From Aquitalea sp. LB_tupeE (lineage in GTDB: Bacteria; Pseudomonadota; Gammaproteobacteria; Burkholderiales; Chromobacteriaceae), in the NCBI RefSeq assembly GCF_013391415.1, contig NZ_JACAXB010000020.1, forward strand, positions 1 through 64,000: DNA of 64,000 nt, in the 5' to 3' direction. Position numbers and translations under genes: made by a program. Below, one piece after another: positions 1 to 9,300 of this stretch. Position 1 is the first letter of the stretch, and every line of letters begins with the position of its first letter. The notes under the pieces were generated by a model that was not told where the DNA came from, did not search any database, and saw only the letters and a program-made list of their open reading frames with translations.

Positions 1-248
1 CCCTTGGCCCCGTCAAGCATGCCGACGGCTGGCCGGGGCGAGGTGTTAAGCGTCTGCAATGTCTGAGCGATTTGACGTTAGCAAATCGCGAGTTCAGCCG
101 CGCCTCGCCCTGGTCGGGTCCAGGAGGGCAGCCGCAGGCCATGCTTGCTAGGGTGGCCTTGGAGGTGAAGGAGGGCTTGGCCAGGCAAGCCCTCTTTCCC
201 GTTCGCCGCGCGGAAGCGGCAAGGTCAAATATCATCCGTGTGAGCGGA
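1..248. repeat. Long direct repeat, copy 1 (possibly cut by window edge)
   Basis: This stretch is repeated with few differences at 718-963. It carries three hairpins. One is GCGATTT/AAATCGC (67-73 with 83-89), closed further out by CTGA/TCAG. One is a 10-bp arm pair, 170-179 with 186-195, with a 6-base loop. One is GCCGC/GCGGC (205-209 with 216-220). The two copies differ inside the 10-bp arms, but the changes keep pairing through G-U wobbles, which fits a structured RNA on the plus strand. No convincing protein is encoded. The left end may lie outside the window. Confidence 0.85.
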
Positions 249-717
249 CTTTTATTACAGATTTCCCTTTTAAAATCAAAGGAAAAACCAAATTGCGGGT
301 CTCGCCCCGCTGGCGAGGTACTTTACTTTTGCTTCGCCAAAAGAAAGTACCCAAAGAAAAGGCGACCCGCAGCGCGTCGAATTCCCGCCCCAGCCGCACC
401 GCCCAAGGCGCGGCTGAACTCGCACCGTGCTACCGTCACGGCGCTCAAACATGCAGCCGCTTAAAACCTTGGGCAGCACGCCTGCGTCGGCTCGCGCTGA
501 CGGGACCGGGGCGGCTCCGACAAATGTGTCAGAGCAGAAAATGACTGTGCTGTTTTTGGGATTTTATTTGGCGCTGGACCAGCTGCGGCGGAACGACCAG
601 GTAAGGCTGGGGCTTCCGCACTACGCACAGGGCGGCACGTCTGAGTTGGTGCGCGCTGATGGGGCAGGGGCAGCTTAGACAGGCCTTCTTGATTAGATAA
701 CCACCGCACCGACGCCA
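249..717. other. Non-coding spacer between the two repeats
   Basis: Open frames here look like by-products of GC-rich repeat DNA: they overlap each other on both strands, lack ribosome binding sites and show no domain. The stretch holds a branched inverted-repeat structure (295-370) and a smaller internal repeat. In that smaller repeat, about 30 bases at 490-522 (GCGCTGACGGGACCGGGGC core) recur in changed form at 649-681. Confidence 0.6.
295..370 (+). ncRNA. Branched inverted-repeat element, possible structured RNA
   Basis: An outer stem GCGGGTC/GACCCGC (295-301 with 364-370) encloses two hairpins. The first is TCGCC/GGCGA (302-306 with 312-316), whose pairing can extend by one base at the expense of the outer stem. 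The second is a 13-bp hairpin (318-331 with 338-350) with a single bulged A at 325 and a 6-base loop. The core, with AAAAGAAAGTACCCAAAGAAAAGG, resembles a motif I recall as dispersed in many beta- and gamma-proteobacterial genomes, where it generates spurious Lys-rich open frames. Its function is unknown to me. Confidence 0.45.
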
Positions 718-963
718 CCCTTGGCCCCGTCAAGCATGCCGACGGGTGGCCGGGGCGAGGTCTTAAGCGCCTGCCCTGTCTGAGCGATTTGACGTTAGCA
801 AATCGCGAGTTCAGGCGTGCCTCGCACCGGACGGGCCCTGTCGGGCAGCCGCAGGCCATGCTTGCGGGGTGGCCTTGGAGGTGAAGGAGGGTTTGGCCAG
901 GCAAGCCCTCCTTCCCGTTTGCCGCGCGGAAGCGGCATGTAAATCATCATCCGCTTGAGCGGA
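718..963. repeat. Long direct repeat, copy 2
   Basis: Second copy of the element at 1-248. The same three hairpins are present: 784-806 (GCGATTT/AAATCGC), 886-895 with 902-911 (10 bp), and 921-936. The sequence from here to the end of ubiA at 1054 holds nothing I recognise. Read from the ubiA side the element lies about 90 bases beyond the ubiA stop, so it could also act as a transcript 3' end, although no T-run follows the stems. Confidence 0.85.
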
Positions 964-1053
964 TGCAGCGCCTGTTTTCACTCTGTGGCGGCAACCGTGA
1001 GAGCGGAGGCAAAGCCTGTTTTTACTTTGAGCGCCCACCATCTGGCTACCCCA

Positions 1054-1926
1054 TCACTTCAACAGATAACTCAGCACAATCCCCGCCATCAGCACCGCGC
1101 CAACCCGGTTGTTGTCCAGAAAAGCCTTGAAACACAGCCCTCGGTCGCGGGTGCGGATTTCCAGATACTGCTTGGCAATCAAACCCAGGCTGATAGCCAG
1201 CGCGGCAAATAACGGCCAGCCCAGGCCCAGGTGCAGGCCGATGCCGGCCATCATGCTGATGAATACGGCATGGCATAACATGATGCCGGTGACGTCGTGG
1301 TCGCCAAAGGTGATGGCTGAGGTCTTGATGCCGATCTTCAGGTCATCCGGCTTGTCGGCCATGGCATAGGCGGTATCGTAAGCGACGGTCCAGAAAGCAT
1401 TGGCCAGCAGCAGCAGCCAGGCCAGCGCAGGGACCTGATTGTTGAGCGCGGCAAAGGCCATGGGAATGCCAAATGAGAAGGCAATGCCCAGATACGCCTG
1501 TGGCATGGGGAAGAAGCGCTTGGTGAAGGGATAGCTGGCAGCGACGAAAACCGCTGGCACGCTCATCAGCCAGGTCAGCTGGTTGAGTGGCAAGATCAGC
1601 AGGAAAGAGAGAATGGCCAGCACCAGCGCCAGCAGCAGGGCTTCGCGCTCGGTCACCGCGCCACGGGCAAACGGACGCTGGCTGGTGCGCTCCACATGCA
1701 TGTCGTAGTGGCGGTCGGCATAGTCGTTGATGACACAGCCGGCGGAACGCATCAGAAAGGTGCCGACCACGAAAATCAGCACCACCAGCGGGTCCGGCTT
1801 GCCGTTACCGGCGATCCACAGCCCCCACAGGGTTGGCCACAGCAGCAGCAGGGTGCCGATGGGCTTGTCCATGCGCATCAGCTGCTTATAAACGGTGTAG
1901 CGGTCTTTCAGGGCGTGCAGTGTCAT
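1054..1926 (-). CDS. ubiA: 4-hydroxybenzoate polyprenyltransferase
   Basis: Integral membrane prenyltransferase that attaches the polyprenyl tail to 4-hydroxybenzoate, the second committed step of ubiquinone synthesis. The protein has 290 residues and about eight hydrophobic segments. The first Asp-rich motif NDYADRHYD and the second [12 protein letters not shown] bind magnesium-diphosphate in this family. The start is the ATG at 1926, which overlaps the ubiC stop (ATGA), so translation of the two genes is probably coupled. A longer frame with 13 extra residues runs back into ubiC and is not needed. Confidence 0.96.
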   Translation of the reverse strand: MTLHALKDRYTVYKQLMRMDKPIGTLLLLWPTLWGLWIAGNGKPDPLVVLIFVVGTFLMRSAGCVINDYADRHYDMHVERTSQRPFARGAVTEREALLLALVLAILSFLLILPLNQLTWLMSVPAVFVAASYPFTKRFFPMPQAYLGIAFSFGIPMAFAALNNQVPALAWLLLLANAFWTVAYDTAYAMADKPDDLKIGIKTSAITFGDHDVTGIMLCHAVFISMMAGIGLHLGLGWPLFAALAISLGLIAKQYLEIRTRDRGLCFKAFLDNNRVGAVLMAGIVLSYLLK

Positions 1927-2453
1927 CGGGCAAAGTCTTTCAGTGCGGGCAGGAACACCTCGCATACCACCATGGGGGCGTCATCCAGCACAAAACGGCA
2001 GCGGCGGGCGCTCAGGCTGTCGGCCTGGGCTGTACTGGCCTGGTGTAGCGGATGGTTGCGGTCCAGTTGCCGGTAATGCAGGGGGGCGCGTTGCAGCTGT
2101 GGCAGGCCGCCAAACAGGGTGAAGCCGAGCGAACGGCTGCCCCGGTCCAGAATCGGCTGCCATACCGGGCAGTCCAGCCGGGCGATGCTGCGCGCATAAA
2201 CGACTGGCACCTCGTCCAGCGTCAGCAGCACATGGCGGGCATACAGTTGTTCGTCCGGGGCGATGCCCAGCAGGGCGGGTTCATCGGCATGGGCCGGGCT
2301 GCTGCCCTGGCTGAGCGGTTGCACCGCAAAGCGGTGGCCGGTGGCCAGCAGCCTTTCGGTGAGCGAGCCGGGCTCGGTGACAAAGCCGAGCAGGGCCGGG
2401 GAGAGGGCGGGCGGCTGCGGCAGCCAGTGGGAATCCTCGATCATGGCGCGCAT
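1923..2453 (-). CDS. ubiC: Chorismate pyruvate-lyase
   Basis: Cleaves chorismate to 4-hydroxybenzoate and pyruvate, supplying the substrate of UbiA encoded directly downstream. The match is by overall pattern: the N-terminal WLP segment, the central YARS and [10 protein letters not shown] motifs and the C-terminal CEVFLPAL all fit the family. From the ATG at 2453 the protein has 176 residues, near the usual 165-180. The ATG at 2444 (MIEDSHWLP) is an equally possible start because neither has a clear ribosome binding site. UbiC is cytosolic and slow-releasing for its product. Confidence 0.93.
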   Translation of the reverse strand: MRAMIEDSHWLPQPPALSPALLGFVTEPGSLTERLLATGHRFAVQPLSQGSSPAHADEPALLGIAPDEQLYARHVLLTLDEVPVVYARSIARLDCPVWQPILDRGSRSLGFTLFGGLPQLQRAPLHYRQLDRNHPLHQASTAQADSLSARRCRFVLDDAPMVVCEVFLPALKDFAR

Positions 2454-2607
2454 TATGCCAAAGCAGGACGATGCTTGTCCTGTTTGTCGCCTGTAATACG
2501 ACAATACGCTTGCCTGTTTATTTCACCGCAGGGCTGCGGCAGGTATGATGAAAGCCCCTGTTCTTGCCCTTTGCCGGACTTGTGTCAGCCCTGTTGCCGC
2601 AAGCGGA

Positions 2608-2973
2608 ATGACGATCATGATAGAAACCCTGTTGTGGCTGGTAGGCTACCAGCTGGCTGGAGAACTGATCAGCCGCACTTTCTCGCTGCCCTTGCCTGGC
2701 CCGGTGCTGGGCATGCTGTTGCTGTTTGCCACGCTGGCCTTGCGCAAATCCGTACCGGAAAGCATGAAGCTGAATGTGCCGCGTTTTCTGTCGCACCTGT
2801 CACTGCTGTTCATTCCGGCCGGGGCTGCCGTGCTGGCCTACCGTGACGTGCTGGCCGGTTTTGGCTGGCAGTTGATTGTGGTGCTGGTGTTGTCCACCAC
2901 GCTGACCCTGCTGCTGCCCGGCCTGTTGCTCAAGCTGCTGCTGGCGCGCCATCGACACCAGGAGGGCGCATGA
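2608..2973 (+). CDS. CidA/LrgA family membrane protein
   Basis: Small membrane protein of about 121 residues with four predicted helices and the family motif LPGPVLGMLLLF near residue 27. CidA/LrgA proteins resemble holins and work with a CidB/LrgB partner. In Gram-positive species they affect murein hydrolase activity and pyruvate traffic, while the role in Gram-negatives (YohJ type) is less clear. The stop overlaps the start of the LrgB-like gene (ATGA). I start at 2608 rather than at the upstream in-frame ATG at 2545 because the longer N-terminus is not family-like. Confidence 0.88.
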   Translation: MTIMIETLLWLVGYQLAGELISRTFSLPLPGPVLGMLLLFATLALRKSVPESMKLNVPRFLSHLSLLFIPAGAAVLAYRDVLAGFGWQLIVVLVLSTTLTLLLPGLLLKLLLARHRHQEGA

Positions 2974-3683
2974 ATACCGATGCTGCGCTGAGCGTGCTCC
3001 GCACTTCTCCCCTGACCGGCGTGTTTGTCACCTTGCTGGCTTACAAGCTGGCGGTATTGTTCAACCGCCGCTGCAAAGGACATCCCTTGTCCAATCCGGT
3101 GCTGATCGGTGTATTGCTGCTGCTGGCCTGGCTGTTGGCCACCGGCACCAGTTACCGCGATTACATGAAGGGCGGGGTGATGGTGCAGATGCTGCTTGGC
3201 CCGGCCACAGTGGCACTGGCCGTGCCGCTGTATGGCAATCTGTCGCGGCTGAAGCGTGCCGCCGGCCCCCTGGCCATCACCATCGGGTTTGGTGGGTTGG
3301 TAGGGATTGTCAGTGCGGTGGGGGTGGGCTGGCTGCTGCAATTGCCGCAGCAGGTATTGCTGTCGCTCACCACCCGTGCCGTTACCACGCCCATTGCCAT
3401 GAGCGTGTCGCAGGGCATTGGCGGCATTCCGGAGTTGTCCGCCATGTTCGTGATTTTGTCCGGCATTTTCGGTGCGGTCATCGTCAAACCCTTGTTCAAT
3501 CTGCTGGGCTTGCGCGATGACATGGTGCTGGGGACGGCAACCGGAATTTCCGCCCACGGCATCGGCACGGCCAGGGTGTTTCAGTTGTCGGAAACGGCGG
3601 GTGCCTTTGCTGGCCTCGCCATGGGGCTGAATGGTGTGGTGACGGCCATTCTGGTGCCCGTGCTGGCCCCGTTGCTGCACTAG
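2970..3683 (+). CDS. CidB/LrgB family membrane protein
   Basis: Partner of the preceding gene, 237 residues with about six to seven hydrophobic segments. Family signatures are visible: FNPVL-like NPVLIGVLLLL near residue 40, TTPIAMSVSQGIGG in the middle and GTATGISAHGIGTARV near the C-terminus. The pair is translationally coupled and probably forms one membrane complex, either an LrgAB-type pyruvate transporter or a YohJK-type complex. The substrate cannot be read from sequence. Confidence 0.9.
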   Translation: MNTDAALSVLRTSPLTGVFVTLLAYKLAVLFNRRCKGHPLSNPVLIGVLLLLAWLLATGTSYRDYMKGGVMVQMLLGPATVALAVPLYGNLSRLKRAAGPLAITIGFGGLVGIVSAVGVGWLLQLPQQVLLSLTTRAVTTPIAMSVSQGIGGIPELSAMFVILSGIFGAVIVKPLFNLLGLRDDMVLGTATGISAHGIGTARVFQLSETAGAFAGLAMGLNGVVTAILVPVLAPLLH

Positions 3684-3845
3684 GCCCGGGGCCGGCTAGG
3701 TGTTTGTCCGACATGCAGCTGACACACGCCTGGTGTAGGCTGCCGGTCTGCTGTCATGTCCTGGGATAGAGGCATGTCGTGCGATACCGCAAGGCGGTTT
3801 GGCCTTGCCCGGATGTCGCACCAACAACAATAACGGAGGTGAATG

Positions 3846-4310
3846 ATGGATCTGATTCTATGGCGTCATGCTGAAGCGGAAGAGGGCTCGGATGATCTGG
3901 CGCGTGCGCTGACGCGTCGCGGCCAGCAACAGGCCAGCCAGATGGCTGCGTGGTTGCGTGATCGCCTGCCGCGCGATTTCATCTTGCTGGCATCGGAAGC
4001 CAAGCGCTCGCAGCAGACCGCTGCATTGCTGAGCAAGCGTTATACCGTGCTGCCGGAACTGAACCCGGATGCCTCGATCGAGGCGGTGATGCAGGCGGTC
4101 AACTGGCCTGAAGCAGGCAAAACCATTGTGCTGGTGGGCCATCAGCCCTATATCGGTCGCTTGTCTGCCCAGTTGCTGGGCGAGCAGCCTTTGTTGTGGA
4201 GCGTCAAGAAAGGCGCGGTGTGGTGGTTGAGCCATCGCGTGCGCCACGATCTGGAGCAAGTGCGGCTGAAGGTGATGATGACGCCAGGCATGCTGACGCC
4301 AAATGAATGA
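3846..4310 (+). CDS. sixA: Phosphohistidine phosphatase SixA
   Basis: Histidine-phosphatase-superfamily enzyme of 154 residues. SixA removes phosphate from phosphohistidine, for example on HPt domains of phosphorelays or on the nitrogen PTS. The catalytic RHA triad sits at residues 7-9 (LWRHAEAE) and the second histidine in VGHQPYIG. Two ATGs lie in tandem (3843, 3846). The strong GGAGG at 3835-3839 suits the second one better. A terminator follows at 4333. Confidence 0.9.
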   Translation: MDLILWRHAEAEEGSDDLARALTRRGQQQASQMAAWLRDRLPRDFILLASEAKRSQQTAALLSKRYTVLPELNPDASIEAVMQAVNWPEAGKTIVLVGHQPYIGRLSAQLLGEQPLLWSVKKGAVWWLSHRVRHDLEQVRLKVMMTPGMLTPNE

Positions 4311-4332
4311 GCTTGTTGCTTGTTTTGGAAAG

Positions 4333-4357
4333 AAAACCGCCTGTTGGGCGGTTTTTT
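4333..4357 (+). terminator. Rho-independent terminator of sixA
   Basis: Stem AAAACCGCC with GGCGGTTTT around a 5-base loop, running into a T-tract. It lies just after the sixA stop. Confidence 0.9.
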
Positions 4358-4370
4358 ATTCTTTACTGCA

Positions 4371-4400
4371 CAAAAAAAGAGGGCTCCCGAAGGAGCCCTT
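4371..4400 (-). terminator. Rho-independent terminator of metE
   Basis: Eight-base-pair stem AGGGCTCC/GGAGCCCT with a CGAA (TTCG on the minus strand) tetraloop. On the minus strand it is followed by a run of T, about 95 bases after the metE stop. Confidence 0.85.
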
Positions 4401-4494
4401 GATCAGCGGGTACCAAGCGGGCCGGGGTGGGCCCTGAGAGAGTCTTGGTAAGTGAATACTAGAAATACTTTTCACTAAATGCAATAGATGGCGG

Positions 4495-6777
4495 TCAGCA
4501 CGCGGTAGCAGCCAGCTGTTGGCGCAGGTTTTTTGCTACAGCCACCATGCGTTGCAGTGCGGCTTCCACTTCCGGCCAGCTGCGGGTTTTCAGGCCGCAA
4601 TCCGGGTTGACCCACAGGCACTCTGCCGGAATCACTTGCAAGGCTTTCTCCAGCAGCGCCGTCATTTCGTCGGCGCCTGGTGTGCGTGGGCTGTGGATGT
4701 CGTATACGCCGGGGCCGATCTGGTTGGGATAATGGAACTGGGCAAAATCCTGCAACAGCGCCATGTCCGAACGCGATGTTTCGATGGTGATCACGTCTGC
4801 ATCCAGGGCGGCAATTTGCGGCAGGATATCGCCAAAAGCCGAGTAACACATATGGGTGTGAATCTGCGTGCTGTCATCCAGCCGCCAGCTGCATAGCCGG
4901 AAGGCTTCACCCGCCCAGCGCAGGTAGTCTGCCTGTTCGGCCTTTTTCAGTGGCAGGCCTTCGCGGATGGCGGGCTCGTCAATCTGGATGATGCGGATGC
5001 CGGCATTTTCCAGTTCCAGTACTTCTTCATTCAAGGCCAGGGCAATTTGCTTGCATACCGTGCTGCGCGGCAGGTCGTCGCGGACAAAGCTCCATTGCAG
5101 CAAGGTGACCGGCCCGGTCAGCATGCCTTTCACCGGGCGCTGCGTCAGGCTTTGCGCGTAGACGGCCCAGTTAACGGTCATGGCCTGTGGCCGTGCCACA
5201 TCCCCCACGATGATGGGGGGCTTGACGCAGCGGCTGCCATAGCTTTGCACCCAACCCAGCTGGGTAAACACAAAGCCATCCAGCTGTTCACCAAAGTATT
5301 CCACCATGTCGTTGCGCTCTGCCTCGCCGTGTACCAGTACATCCAGGCCCAGTGCTTCCTGACGGCGTATGGCCAGGGCGATGTCCTGCTGCATGGCTTG
5401 TTGATAGTCGCTGGCGGACAGTTCCCCGCGTTTGAAGGCGGCGCGGGCGCTGCGGATGCTGGAGGTTTGCGGAAAGGAACCGATAGTTGTGGTGGGCAAC
5501 AGCGGGAGCTGCAGCCAGTCCTGTTGCTGCTTGGCCCGGCTGGCGAAGGGGCTGCGGCGTTGATCGGCACCCGACGGCAAGGTGGTCAGCCTGTCCTGCA
5601 CTGCCGGGCGATGAATCAACGGGCTGTTTCGGCGCAGGGCTTGCACATGGTCGCTGGCCTGCAGCTCATGCACGATGCTGCTGCGGCCCTGTTTCAACCC
5701 GCGCTGCAGCAGCTTCAGCTCGTTCAGCTTTTGTACGGAAAAAGCCAGCCAGCTGCGGATGTCTGCATCCATGGTGGTTTCGGCCGCGGCATCTACCGGG
5801 CAGTGCAATAGCGAGCAACTGGGGGCCAGCCACAGTCGATCACCCAGTTGTCCGGCCACGGTCTCCAGCTGTTCCAGCCGGGCCGACAAATTGCTGCGCC
5901 AGATATTGCGCCCATCGACAATTCCCGCGGAAAGAATCTTGTCGGCGGGCCAATGCGCGGTAAAAGCCGACAACTGCTCCGGTGCGCGCACCAGGTCCAG
6001 ATGCAGGCCGGCGACCGGCAGGGCGGTGAGTAGCTCGGCATGGCCGGCAACGCTGCCAAAATAGGTGGCCAGCATAATGTTCAGCGCTATGCTGCCCAAT
6101 TGCTGGTAGGCGGTGGTGATGGCCTGCAGCCAGTCGGCGGGCAGGTCCAGCGCCAGGATGGGTTCGTCCAGCTGTACCCAACTCACGCCGGCTGCGGCCA
6201 GTTGCTGCAGGATCTGTTCATAGCAGGCCAGCAGCGCGGGCAGCAGTTGCAGCCGGTCAAACTCCCCACCTTTGCATTTGCCCAGCCACAGCAGGCTGAC
6301 CGGGCCGATCAACACCGGCTTGGTGTGGATGCCCAGTGCCCGTGCCTCGGCCAGTTGGCTTAGCAAGGCGGCCGGATTGGCGGTAAAGCGGGTGTCGGCA
6401 TGCCATTCCGGTACCAGATAGTGGTAGTTGGTATCAAACCATTTGGTCATTTCCTGCGCGGGCTGCTGCTGGTTGCCGCGTGCCAGCTGGAAATACTGAT
6501 CCAGGCTGAGATTGGCAGCGTCAAAGCCGAAGCGGGGCGGGGTGGCTCCCACCAGAATCTGCGTATCCAGCACATGGTCGTACAAGGAGAAGTCCCCCAG
6601 TGGCGACAGGGTGATGCCCGCCCCCTTTTGCAGCAGCCAGTGGCGTTGGCGCAGTTCACGCGCTCCCTGTTGCAGTGCCTGTTGGTCAATTTGTCCCTGC
6701 CAGTAGTTTTCCAGCAGGAATTTCAGTTCACGTTTGGCGCCGATACGGGGAAAACCGGCCAGGTGCAGGGTGGTCAT
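4495..6777 (-). CDS. metE: Cobalamin-independent methionine synthase
   Basis: Transfers the methyl group of 5-methyltetrahydropteroyltriglutamate to homocysteine, the last step of methionine synthesis, without vitamin B12. The protein has 760 residues, matching the family. The N-terminal half starts with [12 protein letters not shown]. The C-terminal catalytic half carries the zinc ligands in [12 protein letters not shown] (around residue 645) and in NPDCGLKTR near the end. A GGAG box precedes the ATG. The gene is divergent from metR, its likely activator, and no cobalamin riboswitch fits into the 110-base gap. Confidence 0.98.
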   Translation of the reverse strand: MTTLHLAGFPRIGAKRELKFLLENYWQGQIDQQALQQGARELRQRHWLLQKGAGITLSPLGDFSLYDHVLDTQILVGATPPRFGFDAANLSLDQYFQLARGNQQQPAQEMTKWFDTNYHYLVPEWHADTRFTANPAALLSQLAEARALGIHTKPVLIGPVSLLWLGKCKGGEFDRLQLLPALLACYEQILQQLAAAGVSWVQLDEPILALDLPADWLQAITTAYQQLGSIALNIMLATYFGSVAGHAELLTALPVAGLHLDLVRAPEQLSAFTAHWPADKILSAGIVDGRNIWRSNLSARLEQLETVAGQLGDRLWLAPSCSLLHCPVDAAAETTMDADIRSWLAFSVQKLNELKLLQRGLKQGRSSIVHELQASDHVQALRRNSPLIHRPAVQDRLTTLPSGADQRRSPFASRAKQQQDWLQLPLLPTTTIGSFPQTSSIRSARAAFKRGELSASDYQQAMQQDIALAIRRQEALGLDVLVHGEAERNDMVEYFGEQLDGFVFTQLGWVQSYGSRCVKPPIIVGDVARPQAMTVNWAVYAQSLTQRPVKGMLTGPVTLLQWSFVRDDLPRSTVCKQIALALNEEVLELENAGIRIIQIDEPAIREGLPLKKAEQADYLRWAGEAFRLCSWRLDDSTQIHTHMCYSAFGDILPQIAALDADVITIETSRSDMALLQDFAQFHYPNQIGPGVYDIHSPRTPGADEMTALLEKALQVIPAECLWVNPDCGLKTRSWPEVEAALQRMVAVAKNLRQQLAATAC

Positions 6778-6852
6778 GCGGGGCTCCTTGTTGTCAGTGG
6801 CTCCAGCATGGTGGTTTTTGTTGTATGATTAAAACGCATAATTTTGTCGATT

Positions 6853-6873
6853 TGAATTAATTATTTTCATGAA
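6853..6873. promoter_or_regulatory. Candidate MetR operator between metE and metR
   Basis: MetR of enteric bacteria binds TGAA-N5-TTCA. Here TGAA (6853-6856) and TTCA (6866-6869) are present with a 9-base gap, and TTCATGAA at 6866-6873 forms a tight palindrome. The location between the divergent genes is right but the spacing is not canonical. Confidence 0.4.
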
Positions 6874-6887
6874 CAGGCAGGTCAATC

Positions 6888-7805
6888 ATGTTGGAGTTGC
6901 GTCACTTGCGTACCCTGCTCGCCTTGCAGGAAACCGGCAGCGTGTCGCTGGCGGCAGAGCGGGTGTTTCTCACCCAGTCTGCCTTGTCGCATCAACTGAA
7001 GCAGCTGGAGGCTTACTATCAACAGCCGCTGTTCGAGCGTAAAAGCCAGCCGCTGCGCTTTACCCTGGCGGGGGAGCGGCTGCTGACGTTGGCGCATGAG
7101 TTGCTGGGCCGTGTGGCTGCGGCGGAGCGGGATGTGGCGCGCATTCGCGAAGGGGATGCCGGTGAGTTGCGCGTGGCGGTGGAATGTCACACCTGTTTTG
7201 ACTGGCTGATGCCGGCCATGGACAGCTACCGCCAGCATTGGCCGGCGGTGGAGTTGGACATCGTGTCCGGTTTTCATGCCGACCCGGTCAGCCTGCTGCT
7301 GACCCAAAGGGCGGACCTGGCCATCGTGTCGGAAATGGAGCCGCAAGCCGGTGTGGTGCACCACCCCTTGTTTGCCTACGAAATGGTGGGCATCGTGGCG
7401 CGGGATCATCCGCTGGCAGAAAAGAAAATATGGCAGGCGGCGGATTTCGCCGGTGAAACGCTGATCCAGTACCCGGTACCGGATGACATGCTGGATTTGT
7501 GGCGCAAGGTATTGTTGCCCGCCGGGGTGAATCCGCCACGACGCAGCAGCGAGCTGACGGTGGCCATCATCCAGCTGGTGGCCAGTCGCCGTGGTGTGGC
7601 AGCCTTGCCGTACTGGGCAGTTCGGCCTTATCTGGAAAAGGGCTATGTGGTGGCGCGCACCATTGGCGATGGGGGCCTGCGCAGCGAGTTGTATGCGGCG
7701 GTACGCAGCGAGGATGCAGCGCTTGCCTTCATGCAGGATTTTCTGGCCACAGTGCGGGAGCGCAGCTTTGCCACGCTCCCCGGCCTTACCGTTTTGGCTG
7801 GCTAG
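6888..7805 (+). CDS. metR: LysR-type regulator MetR
   Basis: Transcriptional regulator of 305 residues. The N-terminal winged helix-turn-helix covers roughly residues 1-60 (SLAAERVFLTQSALSHQLKQLE), followed by a LysR substrate-binding domain. The motif VAVECHTCFDWLMPAM around residue 93 is typical of MetR, which senses homocysteine. It is divergent from metE, which it most likely activates. The stop lies 11 bases from the end of the convergent ntrC gene. Confidence 0.93.
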   Translation: MLELRHLRTLLALQETGSVSLAAERVFLTQSALSHQLKQLEAYYQQPLFERKSQPLRFTLAGERLLTLAHELLGRVAAAERDVARIREGDAGELRVAVECHTCFDWLMPAMDSYRQHWPAVELDIVSGFHADPVSLLLTQRADLAIVSEMEPQAGVVHHPLFAYEMVGIVARDHPLAEKKIWQAADFAGETLIQYPVPDDMLDLWRKVLLPAGVNPPRRSSELTVAIIQLVASRRGVAALPYWAVRPYLEKGYVVARTIGDGGLRSELYAAVRSEDAALAFMQDFLATVRERSFATLPGLTVLAG

Positions 7806-7816
7806 TCAGTCAGTGC

Positions 7817-9274
7817 CTAGACATGGTCGGCATGTTCATCATGCCCTTCCATGCCCAGTTCCTGAATCTTGCGGGTCAGGGTGTTGCGGCCCCAGCCCAG
7901 CAGATGGGCGGCTTCCACCTTGCGGCCCCCGGTATGGGCCAGCCCGGTGCGGATGCAGCTTTCCTCAAAGCGGCGCGTGAGGTCGTCGATGATGCCGACT
8001 TCTCCGGCGCGCAGGCGGCGTGCCACTTCTTCGGCCAGGCCCAGCGTCCAGTCCACCACGTGTACGGCACTGCTGACCACCGGGCTGCCCTCACTGTCTG
8101 TGGCCGGGGTAAGGGTTTCCGGTTCACGCAGTTCGGCGGGCAAGTCGCCCACTTCCACCTGCTGGCCCGGGGCCATCACGGTAATCCACTGACACAGGTT
8201 TTCCAGTTCACGCACATTACCGGTAAAGCTGTGGAACTTGATGACTTCCATGGCGGCTTCGGTCAGGCGCTTGGGCTCAACGCCCAGACTGCTGGCGCTT
8301 TTGGCCAGGAAGTGGCGGGTCAGCAAGGGGATGTCCTCGCGCCGTTCGCGCAAGGGCGGCAGACGCAGGCGGATCACGTTCAGGCGGTGGAACAAGTCCT
8401 CACGGAACAGCCCCCGTTTGACACGGTCTTCCAGGTTCTGGTGCGTGGCGGCTATCACCCGCACATTAGCCTTGATCGGCACATGGCCGCCCACGCGGTA
8501 AAAATGTCCGTCCGACAGCACACGCAGCAAGCGGGTTTGCAGCTCGGTGGGCATGTCGCCGATTTCATCCAGAAACAGCGTGCCGCCTTCCGCCTCTTCA
8601 AAACGGCCACGTCGGGTAGCCAGCGCACCGGTAAACGCACCTTTTTCGTGGCCGAACAGTTCGGATTCCAGCAAGTCCTTGGGAATGGCTGCGGTATTCA
8701 AGGCAATGAAAGGCTTGCTGGAACGCACTGAATGGCGGTGCAGTGCTTCAGCCACCCGTTCCTTGCCGGTACCGGACTCGCCGGTAATCAGCACGGTGAC
8801 GTGGGATTGCGACAAGCGGCCAATCGCGCGGAACACGTCTTGCATGGCGGGGGCCTGGCCTAGCAGCACCGGCATGGCTTCCACGCCGCCGGTGGCTTCG
8901 ATCTGGCTATTGCTCTCGGCCAGGGCACGCTCGATCAGCTGCACAGCCTGGTCGACATCAAAGGGCTTGGGCAGGTACTCGAACGCACCGCCCTGGAAGG
9001 CAGCCACTGCCGAGTCCAGGTCGGAGTGCGCAGTCATGATGATGACCGGCAGCTGCGGATGATCGGCCTTGACCCGGGAGAGGAATTTCAAACCATCGGT
9101 GCCGGGCATGCGGATGTCGGAAATGATAACGCGCGGGGTATTGTCGTACAGGGCATTCAGGGCATCGTCGGCGCTGGAAAAACTGTCAAAGCCGATGCCA
9201 CTGCGGCCGAGTGCCTTTTCCAGGACCCAGCGGATGGCCTTGTCGTCATCAATGATCCACACCGGGTTATTCAT
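7817..9274 (-). CDS. ntrC: Nitrogen regulator NtrC (sigma-54 activator)
   Basis: Response regulator of 485 residues. The receiver domain (1-120) has the phospho-acceptor Asp53 in ISDIRMPG. The AAA+ sigma-54 interaction domain has Walker A GESGTGKE at 165-172 and the sigma-54 contact loop GAFTGA at 212-217. A Fis-type helix-turn-helix lies at the C-terminus (AAHLLGWGRNTLTRKIQELG). Phosphorylated NtrC activates nitrogen-scavenging promoters, among them probably the glnA promoter 4 kb away in this window. It lies 26 bases downstream of ntrB and is co-transcribed with it. Confidence 0.97.
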   Translation of the reverse strand: MNNPVWIIDDDKAIRWVLEKALGRSGIGFDSFSSADDALNALYDNTPRVIISDIRMPGTDGLKFLSRVKADHPQLPVIIMTAHSDLDSAVAAFQGGAFEYLPKPFDVDQAVQLIERALAESNSQIEATGGVEAMPVLLGQAPAMQDVFRAIGRLSQSHVTVLITGESGTGKERVAEALHRHSVRSSKPFIALNTAAIPKDLLESELFGHEKGAFTGALATRRGRFEEAEGGTLFLDEIGDMPTELQTRLLRVLSDGHFYRVGGHVPIKANVRVIAATHQNLEDRVKRGLFREDLFHRLNVIRLRLPPLRERREDIPLLTRHFLAKSASSLGVEPKRLTEAAMEVIKFHSFTGNVRELENLCQWITVMAPGQQVEVGDLPAELREPETLTPATDSEGSPVVSSAVHVVDWTLGLAEEVARRLRAGEVGIIDDLTRRFEESCIRTGLAHTGGRKVEAAHLLGWGRNTLTRKIQELGMEGHDEHADHV

Positions 9275-9300
9275 AGCAGCCCTCGTTTCTGTAATGGGGT

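Noticed and set aside
72-1041. Several open frames of 60-150 codons on both strands in the first kilobase
   Set aside because: They overlap repeats and hairpins, lie in all frames, lack ribosome binding sites and show no family pattern; best explained by GC-rich repeat DNA.
6778-6887. Cobalamin riboswitch before metE
   Set aside because: The 110-base gap is too short for one and contains MetR-like half-sites instead.
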